Source of the DNA: Fidelibacterota bacterium
Lineage (GTDB): Bacteria; Fidelibacterota; Marinisomatia; Marinisomatales; TCS55
DNA length: 32,318 nucleotides
Assembly: GCA_030746535.1 (NCBI GenBank)
Contig: JASLML010000018.1
Span: 1-32,318 of the forward strand
Direction: 5' to 3'
Shown here one piece after another: positions 9,046 through 16,930 of this stretch (its first letter is position 1; every line of letters begins with the position of its first letter). The notes beneath the pieces are model-generated. The model was not told the DNA's origin and made no database searches. It saw only the letters and a list, made by a program, of their open reading frames with translations. The translations under genes and the position numbers were made by a program.

Positions 9046-10166
9046 GATGTGTGAATTGTTTTTGACAGGATTGCCTCGGCAGCCCGCTGATAGACGCCGG
9101 GCAGCCCAAGAGTTCTTCGGACTTCCTCGTAACCCAATATCATGGTTTTTCTTTCATTCGATTTTGAAAGCAAAGGAAGTACAGCCTTTGAAAGATTGGC
9201 TGCTGTCATACTTGATTGAAGATATTCAGGGACTATTTCTCTGCCGGCGATTAGGTTTACTATAGATACATACGGAACTTTAGAGATCCGCTTGATAAAC
9301 TGATATGAAAGAGCGGAGAGCCTGTAAGAAACGACGGCCGGTGTATCTAAAACTGCGCATTCTAAAGTAACCGTTCCGGAAGCGGCAAGGGCGGCGGTTC
9401 CGCATTCAATGGCGGATTGAACATTCTCATCTTCAATTCTTACATCATCCGGGATTTGTTCGATTGAAATCCCGGGCGCTTTTCCCAATACACACTGTAA
9501 TTCAGGCAAATCGATCTTTAGCATACGGTACGTATCAATAAAAATCGGAAGATGCCTTTCGACTTCTTGCTGTCTACTCCCAGGGAGTAATGTTAAAATC
9601 GGGCGTTCTTTTTCAAAATGGTGCTTAGAGTAAAATGTGTCGGAATTATTACCGTTCATCGCAGATTCTGCAAACGGATGTCCAACGAAAAACGCAGGTA
9701 CACCGCGGGATTCAAACCATTCTTGTTCAAAAGGGAAAATGCAAATTGCCTGATCAATATATTTTCTCAGAGCTTTGACTCTGGATTCTTTCCACGCCCA
9801 AACTTGAGGCATGATGAAATATGTGATGGGGATTCCAAGGCCGTGAATGTTTTTTGCCAAACGCAGATTAAAGCCGGGATAATCAATAAGAATAATTCTG
9901 GATGGTTTCGCTTCTCGAATGGCACCCAGTGTTTCGCCCATAACTTTGGTGAAATACGGCAGGTGTTTTATTACCTCCGTAAAACCAACGACAGACAAGT
10001 CATCCGTGTGTTCCAACACAGTCATTCCGGCTTCAGACATGTTGTTTCCGCCGTGCCCCAGGAATGAAGCGTTTGGAGATTGAAGCAGCATTTCTTTAAT
10101 TAAATTACTGCCGTGGATGTCTCCTGATGTTTCGCCTGCGACAAGAAAAAAGGTGGGGGCACTCAT
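9042..10166 (-). CDS. lpxB: Lipid-A-disaccharide synthase
   Basis: FLVAGETSGDIHGSNLI, FLGHGGNNMSEAG, VVGFTEV, ITYFIMPQVWAWKESRV, LLPGSRQQEVERHLP are LpxB signatures. Confidence 0.96.
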   Translation of the reverse strand: MSAPTFFLVAGETSGDIHGSNLIKEMLLQSPNASFLGHGGNNMSEAGMTVLEHTDDLSVVGFTEVIKHLPYFTKVMGETLGAIREAKPSRIILIDYPGFNLRLAKNIHGLGIPITYFIMPQVWAWKESRVKALRKYIDQAICIFPFEQEWFESRGVPAFFVGHPFAESAMNGNNSDTFYSKHHFEKERPILTLLPGSRQQEVERHLPIFIDTYRMLKIDLPELQCVLGKAPGISIEQIPDDVRIEDENVQSAIECGTAALAASGTVTLECAVLDTPAVVSYRLSALSYQFIKRISKVPYVSIVNLIAGREIVPEYLQSSMTAANLSKAVLPLLSKSNERKTMILGYEEVRRTLGLPGVYQRAAEAILSKTIHTS

Positions 10167-10188
10167 AATTAGTCCCTGTTTATTAGAA

Positions 10189-10764
10189 TCAGGAAAAATA
10201 TGCCCGCAAGGTAATGAACATCAATATTATGACGATGTTCTGTAGTGTTCGCTTTTCCGTGATAAGAGTTTCGCCCAGCGGCAATGGTTCTCTGGGCTCT
10301 GCATCTTTCCAAGCAGAAAGCCTTGGAAGAAGAGCGCGTACGTTTTTCCTGTACGTTTCATAATCTTCACCAAAAAGATTTACCAAGGTTTCTTCTTCCA
10401 AGGAAACAATCAGGGAATACTGAACAATAAAAAATGTAACAGTTACTCCAAGCATCACAGGAAGATTGGGTGAGCCGGCAATCAGAACAATCCCTGCAAA
10501 AATCATGAGATTCCCTATATAAAGCGGATTTCTAACCCTGCTGTATGGGCCGGACGTGCATAAATAAGGGGCGCCAACATCTCGGGTTCGTGTGGCGCCG
10601 CCGGCATGGCTAACCGCCCAGATTCTGATGAATTCACCGATTAAAAGTAATCCTGTTCCTGGGATAATTTGTGTTATCTCAGGCTGCGCAAAGTAGATGA
10701 TAGTCAGCGCAATGGGAATAGGTGTAAAGCTTCTGAACCGAAAAAAGAAATCGCGGATATCCAT
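10189..10764 (-). CDS. Isoprenylcysteine carboxyl methyltransferase/PEMT-like integral membrane methyltransferase
   Basis: Multiple hydrophobic helices plus GPYSRVRNPLYIGN and EEETLVNLFGEDYETYRKNVRALLPRL, typical of ICMT/PEMT-type membrane methyltransferases. Confidence 0.82.
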   Translation of the reverse strand: MDIRDFFFRFRSFTPIPIALTIIYFAQPEITQIIPGTGLLLIGEFIRIWAVSHAGGATRTRDVGAPYLCTSGPYSRVRNPLYIGNLMIFAGIVLIAGSPNLPVMLGVTVTFFIVQYSLIVSLEEETLVNLFGEDYETYRKNVRALLPRLSAWKDAEPREPLPLGETLITEKRTLQNIVIILMFITLRAYFS

Positions 10765-11756
10765 CAGTGTAAATCCTCTATAATAAGGTCATGAATTTGC
10801 GTAGCAACATCCAGAGCTTCCAGCCCCGCACTTCCATCTACAATAGGCTTTTCTGTCCCCCGGATTACGTTTGCAAAGTTCTCGAGCTCAAGATTCAGGG
10901 CATCAGCCTTAGGAACTGCAGGCTTCTCGTAAACTATCTGTTTGCTTAAATCATTTTCATCCAAGGGCGCGGACATCAAAGCTTCGGGATCATCTTCTTT
11001 TGCATCAAGCACCCTGTAAACCTCGGTTAATCCAAGGAGAAAATCGATCGTTACATACATATTTTTTTCGAACACCTTTGCTTTCCTGACTTTATCTTTT
11101 GCAATTCTGCTTGAAAACATGCTGGCTACCGTTCCGTTTTTAAATCGAATTCTAGCATGTGCGATATCCACCGAATCTGTGATGATGGAGACGCCAGTAG
11201 CTCTGATATTATGAACTGGTGACCGTACGAAAGATAAAATTATGTCTATATCATGAATCATTAAATCGAGCACAACAGGAACATCCGTACCTCTGGTAGT
11301 ATAAGGAGCAAGCCTCTGAACCTCGATGAATTTTGGATTCAATTCAAAATTTTTAAGCGGCAACAGTGCGGGATTCAGCCTCTCAATATGACCAACTTGG
11401 ACAGACACTTTATACTGGTCTGCAAGCTGAAGAAGGTTACTCGCTTCTTCAATGGTGTGTGTGATTGGTTTTTCGATGAAAACATGCTTTCCTCCTTTTA
11501 TACACTCAGATGCAACATCGGCATGTGTCTGTGTAGGCGTAACCACGCAAATCCCATCCGAAGCTTCAACAATCGCAGCTATTGATGTAAAGGCTGTTGT
11601 TTTATTTTTTTCCGCAATGGATTTGCATCTCAATTCATCTGTGTCGTGAACACCGGAAAGATTTATGCCGGAGATATTCGCGAGATGCCGTGCATGGTGC
11701 TGACCTAAGTGGCCGACGCCGATAACACCTATATTTACTTTTGCGCGATTGGACAT
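10764..11756 (-). CDS. Gfo/Idh/MocA family oxidoreductase
   Basis: VNIGVIGVGHLGQHHARHLA Rossmann motif, VVTPTQTHADVA, GKHVFIEKPIT, VGHIERLNPA, VVLDLMIHDIDI. Shares one base with the next gene (TGATG). Confidence 0.9.
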   Translation of the reverse strand: MSNRAKVNIGVIGVGHLGQHHARHLANISGINLSGVHDTDELRCKSIAEKNKTTAFTSIAAIVEASDGICVVTPTQTHADVASECIKGGKHVFIEKPITHTIEEASNLLQLADQYKVSVQVGHIERLNPALLPLKNFELNPKFIEVQRLAPYTTRGTDVPVVLDLMIHDIDIILSFVRSPVHNIRATGVSIITDSVDIAHARIRFKNGTVASMFSSRIAKDKVRKAKVFEKNMYVTIDFLLGLTEVYRVLDAKEDDPEALMSAPLDENDLSKQIVYEKPAVPKADALNLELENFANVIRGTEKPIVDGSAGLEALDVATQIHDLIIEDLH

Positions 11757-11920
11757 GATCTAAGGATTTAAGTTCATAAAGTTACGCTATTGCCGAACAT
11801 TTTTTAAAACCCGAATTTTCTTGCTTTTAGAGGTAAATACTGCCAATTTTACATGAACTAAATCGAGGTAAGTTCTTATCAATTCCTTTCAAAAATACTT
11901 GGCATTCATCGAGGAAATCC

Positions 11921-12502
11921 GTGTCTGAAAATTTACGGTCAGGCTTCGGATTTCTGTTCCCGCTAGGCGCCTTAGGTGGATTTATTTTTTCCCTGATTGC
12001 CGAACAATATGTTCTCGGAATCATCTTTGTGGTTGCAGGAATATTGGGATGGTTTGTTTATATGGCCGTTATGGAAATAACGACGCCATCGGAAACAGGC
12101 AATATTATCATTCTATTCGGGACACTGCTTTCCGTTGGCGTTTTTCTCTCATATGGATTATCACAAAATATGTTTGGCGGCTTGGAGTTAAGTCCGGAAG
12201 GCGGTTTGATGTCATTGATTATTCTTTTCTTTACGGTGCTATTGGGATTCGCATTCAAAAGAACGCTTTCGCCCAATAACAATGCACACAAATTAACGGG
12301 CCACGAACAATCGCTTGTGCGCGAAGCTCTTGAAGGGGACAGCGATGACAACACTAAGGTCATTGTTCTAAAACAAGAAGAAGATGCCTCTTCAGAAGAG
12401 GAAGATGAATGGGATTACGAGAGTTATAATCCATACATGTACGCCTATCCTCCGGAATATTACGGAGATGAATATGAGTACGAGGAGGAAGAAGAGGAAT
12501 AA
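11921..12502 (+). CDS. Uncharacterised multi-TM membrane protein with acidic/Tyr-rich C-terminal tail
   Basis: 193 aa, GTG start (MSENLRSGFGFLFPLG...). About four hydrophobic segments, then DASSEEEDEWDYESYNPYMYAYPPEYYGDEYEYEEEEEE. Confidence 0.65.
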   Translation: MSENLRSGFGFLFPLGALGGFIFSLIAEQYVLGIIFVVAGILGWFVYMAVMEITTPSETGNIIILFGTLLSVGVFLSYGLSQNMFGGLELSPEGGLMSLIILFFTVLLGFAFKRTLSPNNNAHKLTGHEQSLVREALEGDSDDNTKVIVLKQEEDASSEEEDEWDYESYNPYMYAYPPEYYGDEYEYEEEEEE

Positions 12503-12531
12503 ACCATTCAATTAATTAAGTTTATCACAAG

Positions 12532-12553
12532 AAGGCGGTTTTCCGCCTTTTTT
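12532..12553 (+). terminator. Rho-independent terminator after the acidic-tail membrane protein gene
   Basis: Perfect 7-bp stem AAGGCGG-TTTT-CCGCCTT followed by TTTT; about 30 nt downstream of the stop at 12502. Confidence 0.85.
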
Positions 12554-13028
12554 ATTTTCTATAAGGCTCCGTCATTGCAAGCACAATATTTGTACTTCCT
12601 ATAAAACTCTTGTGCTGCACAAGTGTCGATTTAATGAATAAATAATATGTAACAGGATAAAGAATGTGAAACCACCATTCCGACACCCTTCCCATAAAAT
12701 ACAAGCCGTCAAAAATTACCATTGCCATAAACACGAGTGTTGTCAGCATGGTCGGCGGATATAAGCTGCGCTTGAGCGCCAGCATTCCTTTAATGAACCG
12801 GTCTCCCAGCTCGGAATGCTCTTCCGAGAATTCTCTGACATTTACTCCTGTGCCGACAAAAAAGAACATAACAAGCGTTTGACCCGCAAGAAAAATGATA
12901 CTTACAAAAATATCCAGTGTAATGTGCTGTCGAGCCCAAAAATCAAAATAATGGTTTATTCCGATTGCGGTAATCCCAAGCGCTGAAATTCCCAGCAGCA
13001 CATAGGACAATATCATAAAAAACCACAT
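12552..13028 (-). CDS. Conserved-looking multi-TM membrane protein of unknown function
   Basis: 158 aa with four or five hydrophobic segments (MWFFMILSYVLLGISALGITAIG...); 10 bp downstream of ychF on the same strand. No family recognised. Confidence 0.6.
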   Translation of the reverse strand: MWFFMILSYVLLGISALGITAIGINHYFDFWARQHITLDIFVSIIFLAGQTLVMFFFVGTGVNVREFSEEHSELGDRFIKGMLALKRSLYPPTMLTTLVFMAMVIFDGLYFMGRVSEWWFHILYPVTYYLFIKSTLVQHKSFIGSTNIVLAMTEPYRK

Positions 13029-13037
13029 AGCAGATCC

Positions 13038-14135
13038 TTAAACATTAAAGTGAAAATAAATACAGTCGCCGTCTTTTACCACATAGTCTCTTCCCTGAAG
13101 CTTCGCCATCCCGGCGTCTTTAACCGCTTTTTCGGAACCGAGCTTGTCAAGCTCGGAATAAGGAAAAACTTCGGCCTTAATGAATCCGCGCTCAAAATCG
13201 GTATGGATTTCCCCTGCGGCCTGCAGTGCAGTTGCGTTGTTTTTTATGGTCCAGGACCGCACCTCCTTCGGTCCGCCTGTGAAAAAGGTTTCAAGTTCAA
13301 GAAGTTTAAATCCGGCGTGAATGAGTTTATTCAGTCCTTCTTCCGGTAAATTGTATTCATCAAGAAACAGAGATTTTTCGTCATCCGAAAGCGATGCAAT
13401 TTCCCGCTCCAATGATCCGCAGAGCCGAATTGCGAGATTTCCCTCTTTTTCAGCGAAATCAAAAAGCGTTTGGCAAAACTGCCCGCGATTTTCCTGAATT
13501 ATTTCAGCTTCATCAACATTGGCAACATAAAGAATCGGCTTACGCGTCAGCAGATGCATCGAGCGAATTACAGAAGATTCATCCTCATCGGCCGCAAACG
13601 TTCTTGCGCGATGTCCATTGTTGCAATGGGATAACAGCCGGTTCAGGACTGCAAATTCTTTCTTAGCTGTTTTGTCATTTTTTGCCGCTTTTTCCGTTAT
13701 GTTTAATCGTTTTTCCAAAGATTCAATATCGGCTAGAAGCAGTTCTGTTTCAATTAATTCTGCGTCCCTCACCGGATTAAGCGATCCCTCAACGTGTGTT
13801 GTGTTTTCATCTTCAAAACACCTTACAATATGCACAATTGCAGCAACTTGGCGAATCTGTCCTAAAAACTGATTTCCTAGCCCCTCTCCCTTGCTTGCCC
13901 CACGCACAAGTCCGGCAATATCAGTGAATTCAACAGTTGCCGGTGTTACTTTTTCCGGTTTGTAAATTTCCGCAAGACGGTTCAGTCTTGGATCCGGAAG
14001 GGGAACTATGCCAACGTGCGGATCGATCGTGCAAAAAGGATAGTTTTCCGCAGGAACAGCAGATTTGGTAAGCGCATTAAAAATGGTTGATTTGCCGACA
14101 TTGGGCAATCCGATTATACCGCAGCGTAATGCCAT
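13038..14135 (-). CDS. ychF: Redox-regulated ATPase/GTP-binding protein YchF (OLA1 family)
   Basis: MALRCGIIGLPNVGKSTIFNALTKS, NYPFCTIDPHVGIVPLPD, FTDIAGLVRGASKGEGLGNQFL; C-terminal GRDYVVKDGDCIYFHFNV (TGS domain). Confidence 0.97.
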   Translation of the reverse strand: MALRCGIIGLPNVGKSTIFNALTKSAVPAENYPFCTIDPHVGIVPLPDPRLNRLAEIYKPEKVTPATVEFTDIAGLVRGASKGEGLGNQFLGQIRQVAAIVHIVRCFEDENTTHVEGSLNPVRDAELIETELLLADIESLEKRLNITEKAAKNDKTAKKEFAVLNRLLSHCNNGHRARTFAADEDESSVIRSMHLLTRKPILYVANVDEAEIIQENRGQFCQTLFDFAEKEGNLAIRLCGSLEREIASLSDDEKSLFLDEYNLPEEGLNKLIHAGFKLLELETFFTGGPKEVRSWTIKNNATALQAAGEIHTDFERGFIKAEVFPYSELDKLGSEKAVKDAGMAKLQGRDYVVKDGDCIYFHFNV

Positions 14136-14170
14136 TTTATCTTGGTTTTTCTAAGGTTGGAAAGAGAGTA

Positions 14171-14716
14171 TTAAAATGGATCAAGAGATGGGTCCATCCC
14201 CGTATCCCACACTAATTTTTCAAAGAGACCGACTTGGAGGTCATGGGCAAAATAAATTGCCTTGTCTTTGATGCGCAAGCTTCCGTCAGCCCAAGCCATA
14301 AATGTTGGCCGTGTGATGAATTTTTTAATGTCAATTTGATAGGTAATCATATCATGATAAGGCCGTATCTGCCCTTTGAATTTTACATCCTTTACTCCCA
14401 GCGCACGGCCCCGCCCCTTGCCGCCGGACCATGAAAGGAAGAACCCGACTAATTGCCAAAAACCGTCCAAACCAAGGCATCCGGGCATAACCGGATCATT
14501 GACAAAATGGCAATCGAAGAACCACTGTTTTGGGTCAATATCAAGCTCTGCCGTTATTTCACCCTTATCGTGTTTTCCGCCTTCCGCCGAAATATGGGTG
14601 ATGCGGTCCACCATCAGCATTGGAGGCGTTGGGAGTTTCCCATTTTCCGGTCCGAACACAATCCCTTCGCTGATTTTTAGAAGCTCTTCTTTTGAATAAG
14701 ATGATTTTTGATTCAT
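14171..14716 (-). CDS. fabA: FabA-like 3-hydroxydecanoyl-ACP dehydratase
   Basis: ORF 14171..14827 is over-extended; the probable start is the Met at 14716 (MNQKSSYSKEELL). LPTPPMLMVDRITHIS, DPKQWFFDCHFVNDPVMPGCLGLDGFWQLVGFF, GRALGVKDVKFKGQIRP are FabA signatures. Confidence 0.9.
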   Translation of the reverse strand: MNQKSSYSKEELLKISEGIVFGPENGKLPTPPMLMVDRITHISAEGGKHDKGEITAELDIDPKQWFFDCHFVNDPVMPGCLGLDGFWQLVGFFLSWSGGKGRGRALGVKDVKFKGQIRPYHDMITYQIDIKKFITRPTFMAWADGSLRIKDKAIYFAHDLQVGLFEKLVWDTGMDPSLDPF

Positions 14717-14828
14717 TTGTTTTTCACAGAAGGAAAGAGAATTTACACGTTTATTCCTGAAATTAGCGTTACTCTTTTGCGGTGAAAAGGAAGCGTGGCT
14801 AAATTGCGGTTTAACGCATGGAGGCACA

Positions 14829-15611
14829 ATGTCAGATTGGGTACTAATACTTGGATGTTCTACGGGACACGGAGGCGCTACGGCAAAGCGCCTTGCAGAA
14901 GATGGTTATGGAATCATCGGATTTCATTTCGATCGCGGCGATGTAAAAAAAGAAGCGGAAGCGGCGCGCGATGCTATTGCCGAAATCAATGGAGGAAGAG
15001 TTCATTTTTGGAATACAAACGCAGCAGACGCAGACACGATGAATGAGTATATCCCAAAGATCAAGGAGATAACGGGAGGCAAACCATTGAAGCTTATGCT
15101 CCATTCCATTGCGTTTGGAACGACCACGAACTTTTTCGGAGATAAGCCGGTCACCCAAAAACAGATGGATATGACCGTTCATGTTATGGGGAATTCAATG
15201 CTGTATTGGACGCAGAAACTTTTTGATGAAAAATTAATCGGTGAAGGTTCAAGAATTTTAGGACTCACGAGCGAAGGCAATTATGTAGCCATGGAAGGCT
15301 ACGGTCCGGTAAGTGTTGCAAAAGTTGCAATGGAAGCTATCATTCGCCAGATCGGCTGGGAGTTGGGCCAGCATGGAATTACTGCTAATGCCGTTCAGGC
15401 AGGCGTAACGCCAACGCGCGCTTTGACAAAAATCACGGACAATTGGGAAGATTGGGTGGATAACACCAAGAAACGCAATCCCATGCGGAGGACTACAACG
15501 CCCGAAGACATCGCAAAAACGATTTCCATGCTTCTGCAGCCGGAAGCGGATTTCATCAATTGTTCCATTATATACTGTGATGGAGGCGAATCGCGCTCCG
15601 GCTCTTTTTAG
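14829..15611 (+). CDS. SDR-family enoyl-ACP reductase (FabI-like)
   Basis: GCSTGHGGATAKRLAEDGY nucleotide-binding motif; YGPVSVAK fits the Y-x6-K spacing of FabI; ITANAVQAGVTPTRAL parallels FabI VRVNAISAGPIRTLA; C-terminal CDGGESRSGSF. Confidence 0.75.
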   Translation: MSDWVLILGCSTGHGGATAKRLAEDGYGIIGFHFDRGDVKKEAEAARDAIAEINGGRVHFWNTNAADADTMNEYIPKIKEITGGKPLKLMLHSIAFGTTTNFFGDKPVTQKQMDMTVHVMGNSMLYWTQKLFDEKLIGEGSRILGLTSEGNYVAMEGYGPVSVAKVAMEAIIRQIGWELGQHGITANAVQAGVTPTRALTKITDNWEDWVDNTKKRNPMRRTTTPEDIAKTISMLLQPEADFINCSIIYCDGGESRSGSF

Positions 15612-15683
15612 TTATTTTAAAATAACCGAGAAAGCCAATTTTCTGTTGAATATGCAGAAAACAACCATTCTACAGTATCCCAA

Positions 15684-16502
15684 ATGACATTTATCCAGTT
15701 TTTACAGCAAGTTGATTTTCCTTTTGTAGTGCACCTTATGCGCGGCATTACCTATCTGGGGAATGAAGTGTTTTACATTCTTGTACTGCCCATTGCTTTT
15801 TGGTGCTGGCGAAAAGATGCCGCTGTTCCGCTTGTATTGCTGCTGATTTGTACTCTTGTGATCAATGTTGGATTAAAAGAATACTGGGCGATTCCGCGCC
15901 CTGATAAATCTGTCCGGCTGATTGCAGCTACAGGATTCAGTTTTCCATCCGGTCACGCACAGGCGCCGATGGTACTTTGGGGATATATTGCGTGGATAAC
16001 AAAATCCTACCGCATTCCAGTACTGATAATATTTCTGATTGGCCTATCGCGAGTGTATCTGGGAGTGCATTTTATTCAGGATGTATTCGCCGGATGGCTG
16101 ATTGGATTTACGACACTGTTTATCGGAATCCATTTGCAAAAAAGGCTGAGCTCACGCGATGTTCATTTTGAGCCAATTCCCATGGCGATTCTTTTTCTGT
16201 TTTTAGGTGCTGCCGTCCCTGTACTGTTTTGGCACGACCTTACCGTGAAAGGCGGCGGACTTATGGCAGGCACGCTGTCCGGACTTTATCTCGAAAGGGC
16301 TTGGGTTAAATTTGAAATGTCCTCAACACTTCTGCAAGGCACCGCAAGAGCATTCATAGGGATGTCTGGCGCAATACTGCTTTATCTCGGGCTCAAAACA
16401 ATACTGCCCGATACGGATATTTTTAACTGGATCAGGTATGCGGATATTGGGCTTTGGATCGGGCTTGTCGCCCCGTGGATATTTGCCAGACTTAAGCTTT
16501 AG
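15684..16502 (+). CDS. PAP2-superfamily phosphatase (membrane)
   Basis: KEYWAIPRPDKS...FSFPSGHAQAPM...LSRVYLGVHFIQDVFAGW matches the KxxxxxxRP / PSGH / SRxxxxxHxxxD motifs. Confidence 0.92.
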   Translation: MTFIQFLQQVDFPFVVHLMRGITYLGNEVFYILVLPIAFWCWRKDAAVPLVLLLICTLVINVGLKEYWAIPRPDKSVRLIAATGFSFPSGHAQAPMVLWGYIAWITKSYRIPVLIIFLIGLSRVYLGVHFIQDVFAGWLIGFTTLFIGIHLQKRLSSRDVHFEPIPMAILFLFLGAAVPVLFWHDLTVKGGGLMAGTLSGLYLERAWVKFEMSSTLLQGTARAFIGMSGAILLYLGLKTILPDTDIFNWIRYADIGLWIGLVAPWIFARLKL

Positions 16503-16873
16503 GAATCTGAATCCACTAGATCTGCCCGCCGTTTCACCAGCTGTACCAGTTCATGGTTTGCGGCGGTAGGCTGTAATTCAAAGCACGTTTCAGCTTCCAT
16601 AACAGCATAATTCCACCAGCCTTTTTTCGTGTACATGAGCGCTAGATTGTGGTGCGTTTGAGCAAGAGCGGAAAGATCTTCCCGTGATAGGTCTCTGGGG
16701 TTTTGCGGATACAGTCTGGCGGCTTCGCGATATTCCAAAATAGCATCGTCAACCAGTCCCTTTTGAGCATACCAATTGCCTAATTCGACATGTCTTGCCG
16801 GCTCATCTTTGCAGGCGCTGAGAGAGAGAAGTGCTACAGCCAGAAATGTAATTCTTGATTGAATGATTTTCAT
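16499..16873 (-). CDS. TPR-like lipoprotein
   Basis: Probable start at the internal Met at 16873 (MKIIQSRITFLAVALLSLSAC, lipobox LSAC). TPR-like EYREAARLYPQNP ... HHNLALMYTKKGWWNYAVMEAETCFELQP. Confidence 0.72.
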   Translation of the reverse strand: MKIIQSRITFLAVALLSLSACKDEPARHVELGNWYAQKGLVDDAILEYREAARLYPQNPRDLSREDLSALAQTHHNLALMYTKKGWWNYAVMEAETCFELQPTAANHELVQLVKRRADLVDSDS

Positions 16874-16930
16874 ACCTCGGTTAAGTAAAATTGGGGGATA
16901 ATACCGACAAAAGGCAAGCAAAAATTCATA

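Noticed and set aside
9618-10067. 149-aa plus-strand ORF
   Set aside because: Antisense to well-supported lpxB; no recognisable motif.
13394-13872. Two plus-strand ORFs (90 and 84 aa)
   Set aside because: Antisense to ychF, which has unambiguous motifs.
14717-14827. N-terminal 37-aa extension of FabA in the ORF track
   Set aside because: Low-complexity, non-FabA-like extension reaching to the divergent reductase start; Met at 14716 fits FabA length better.
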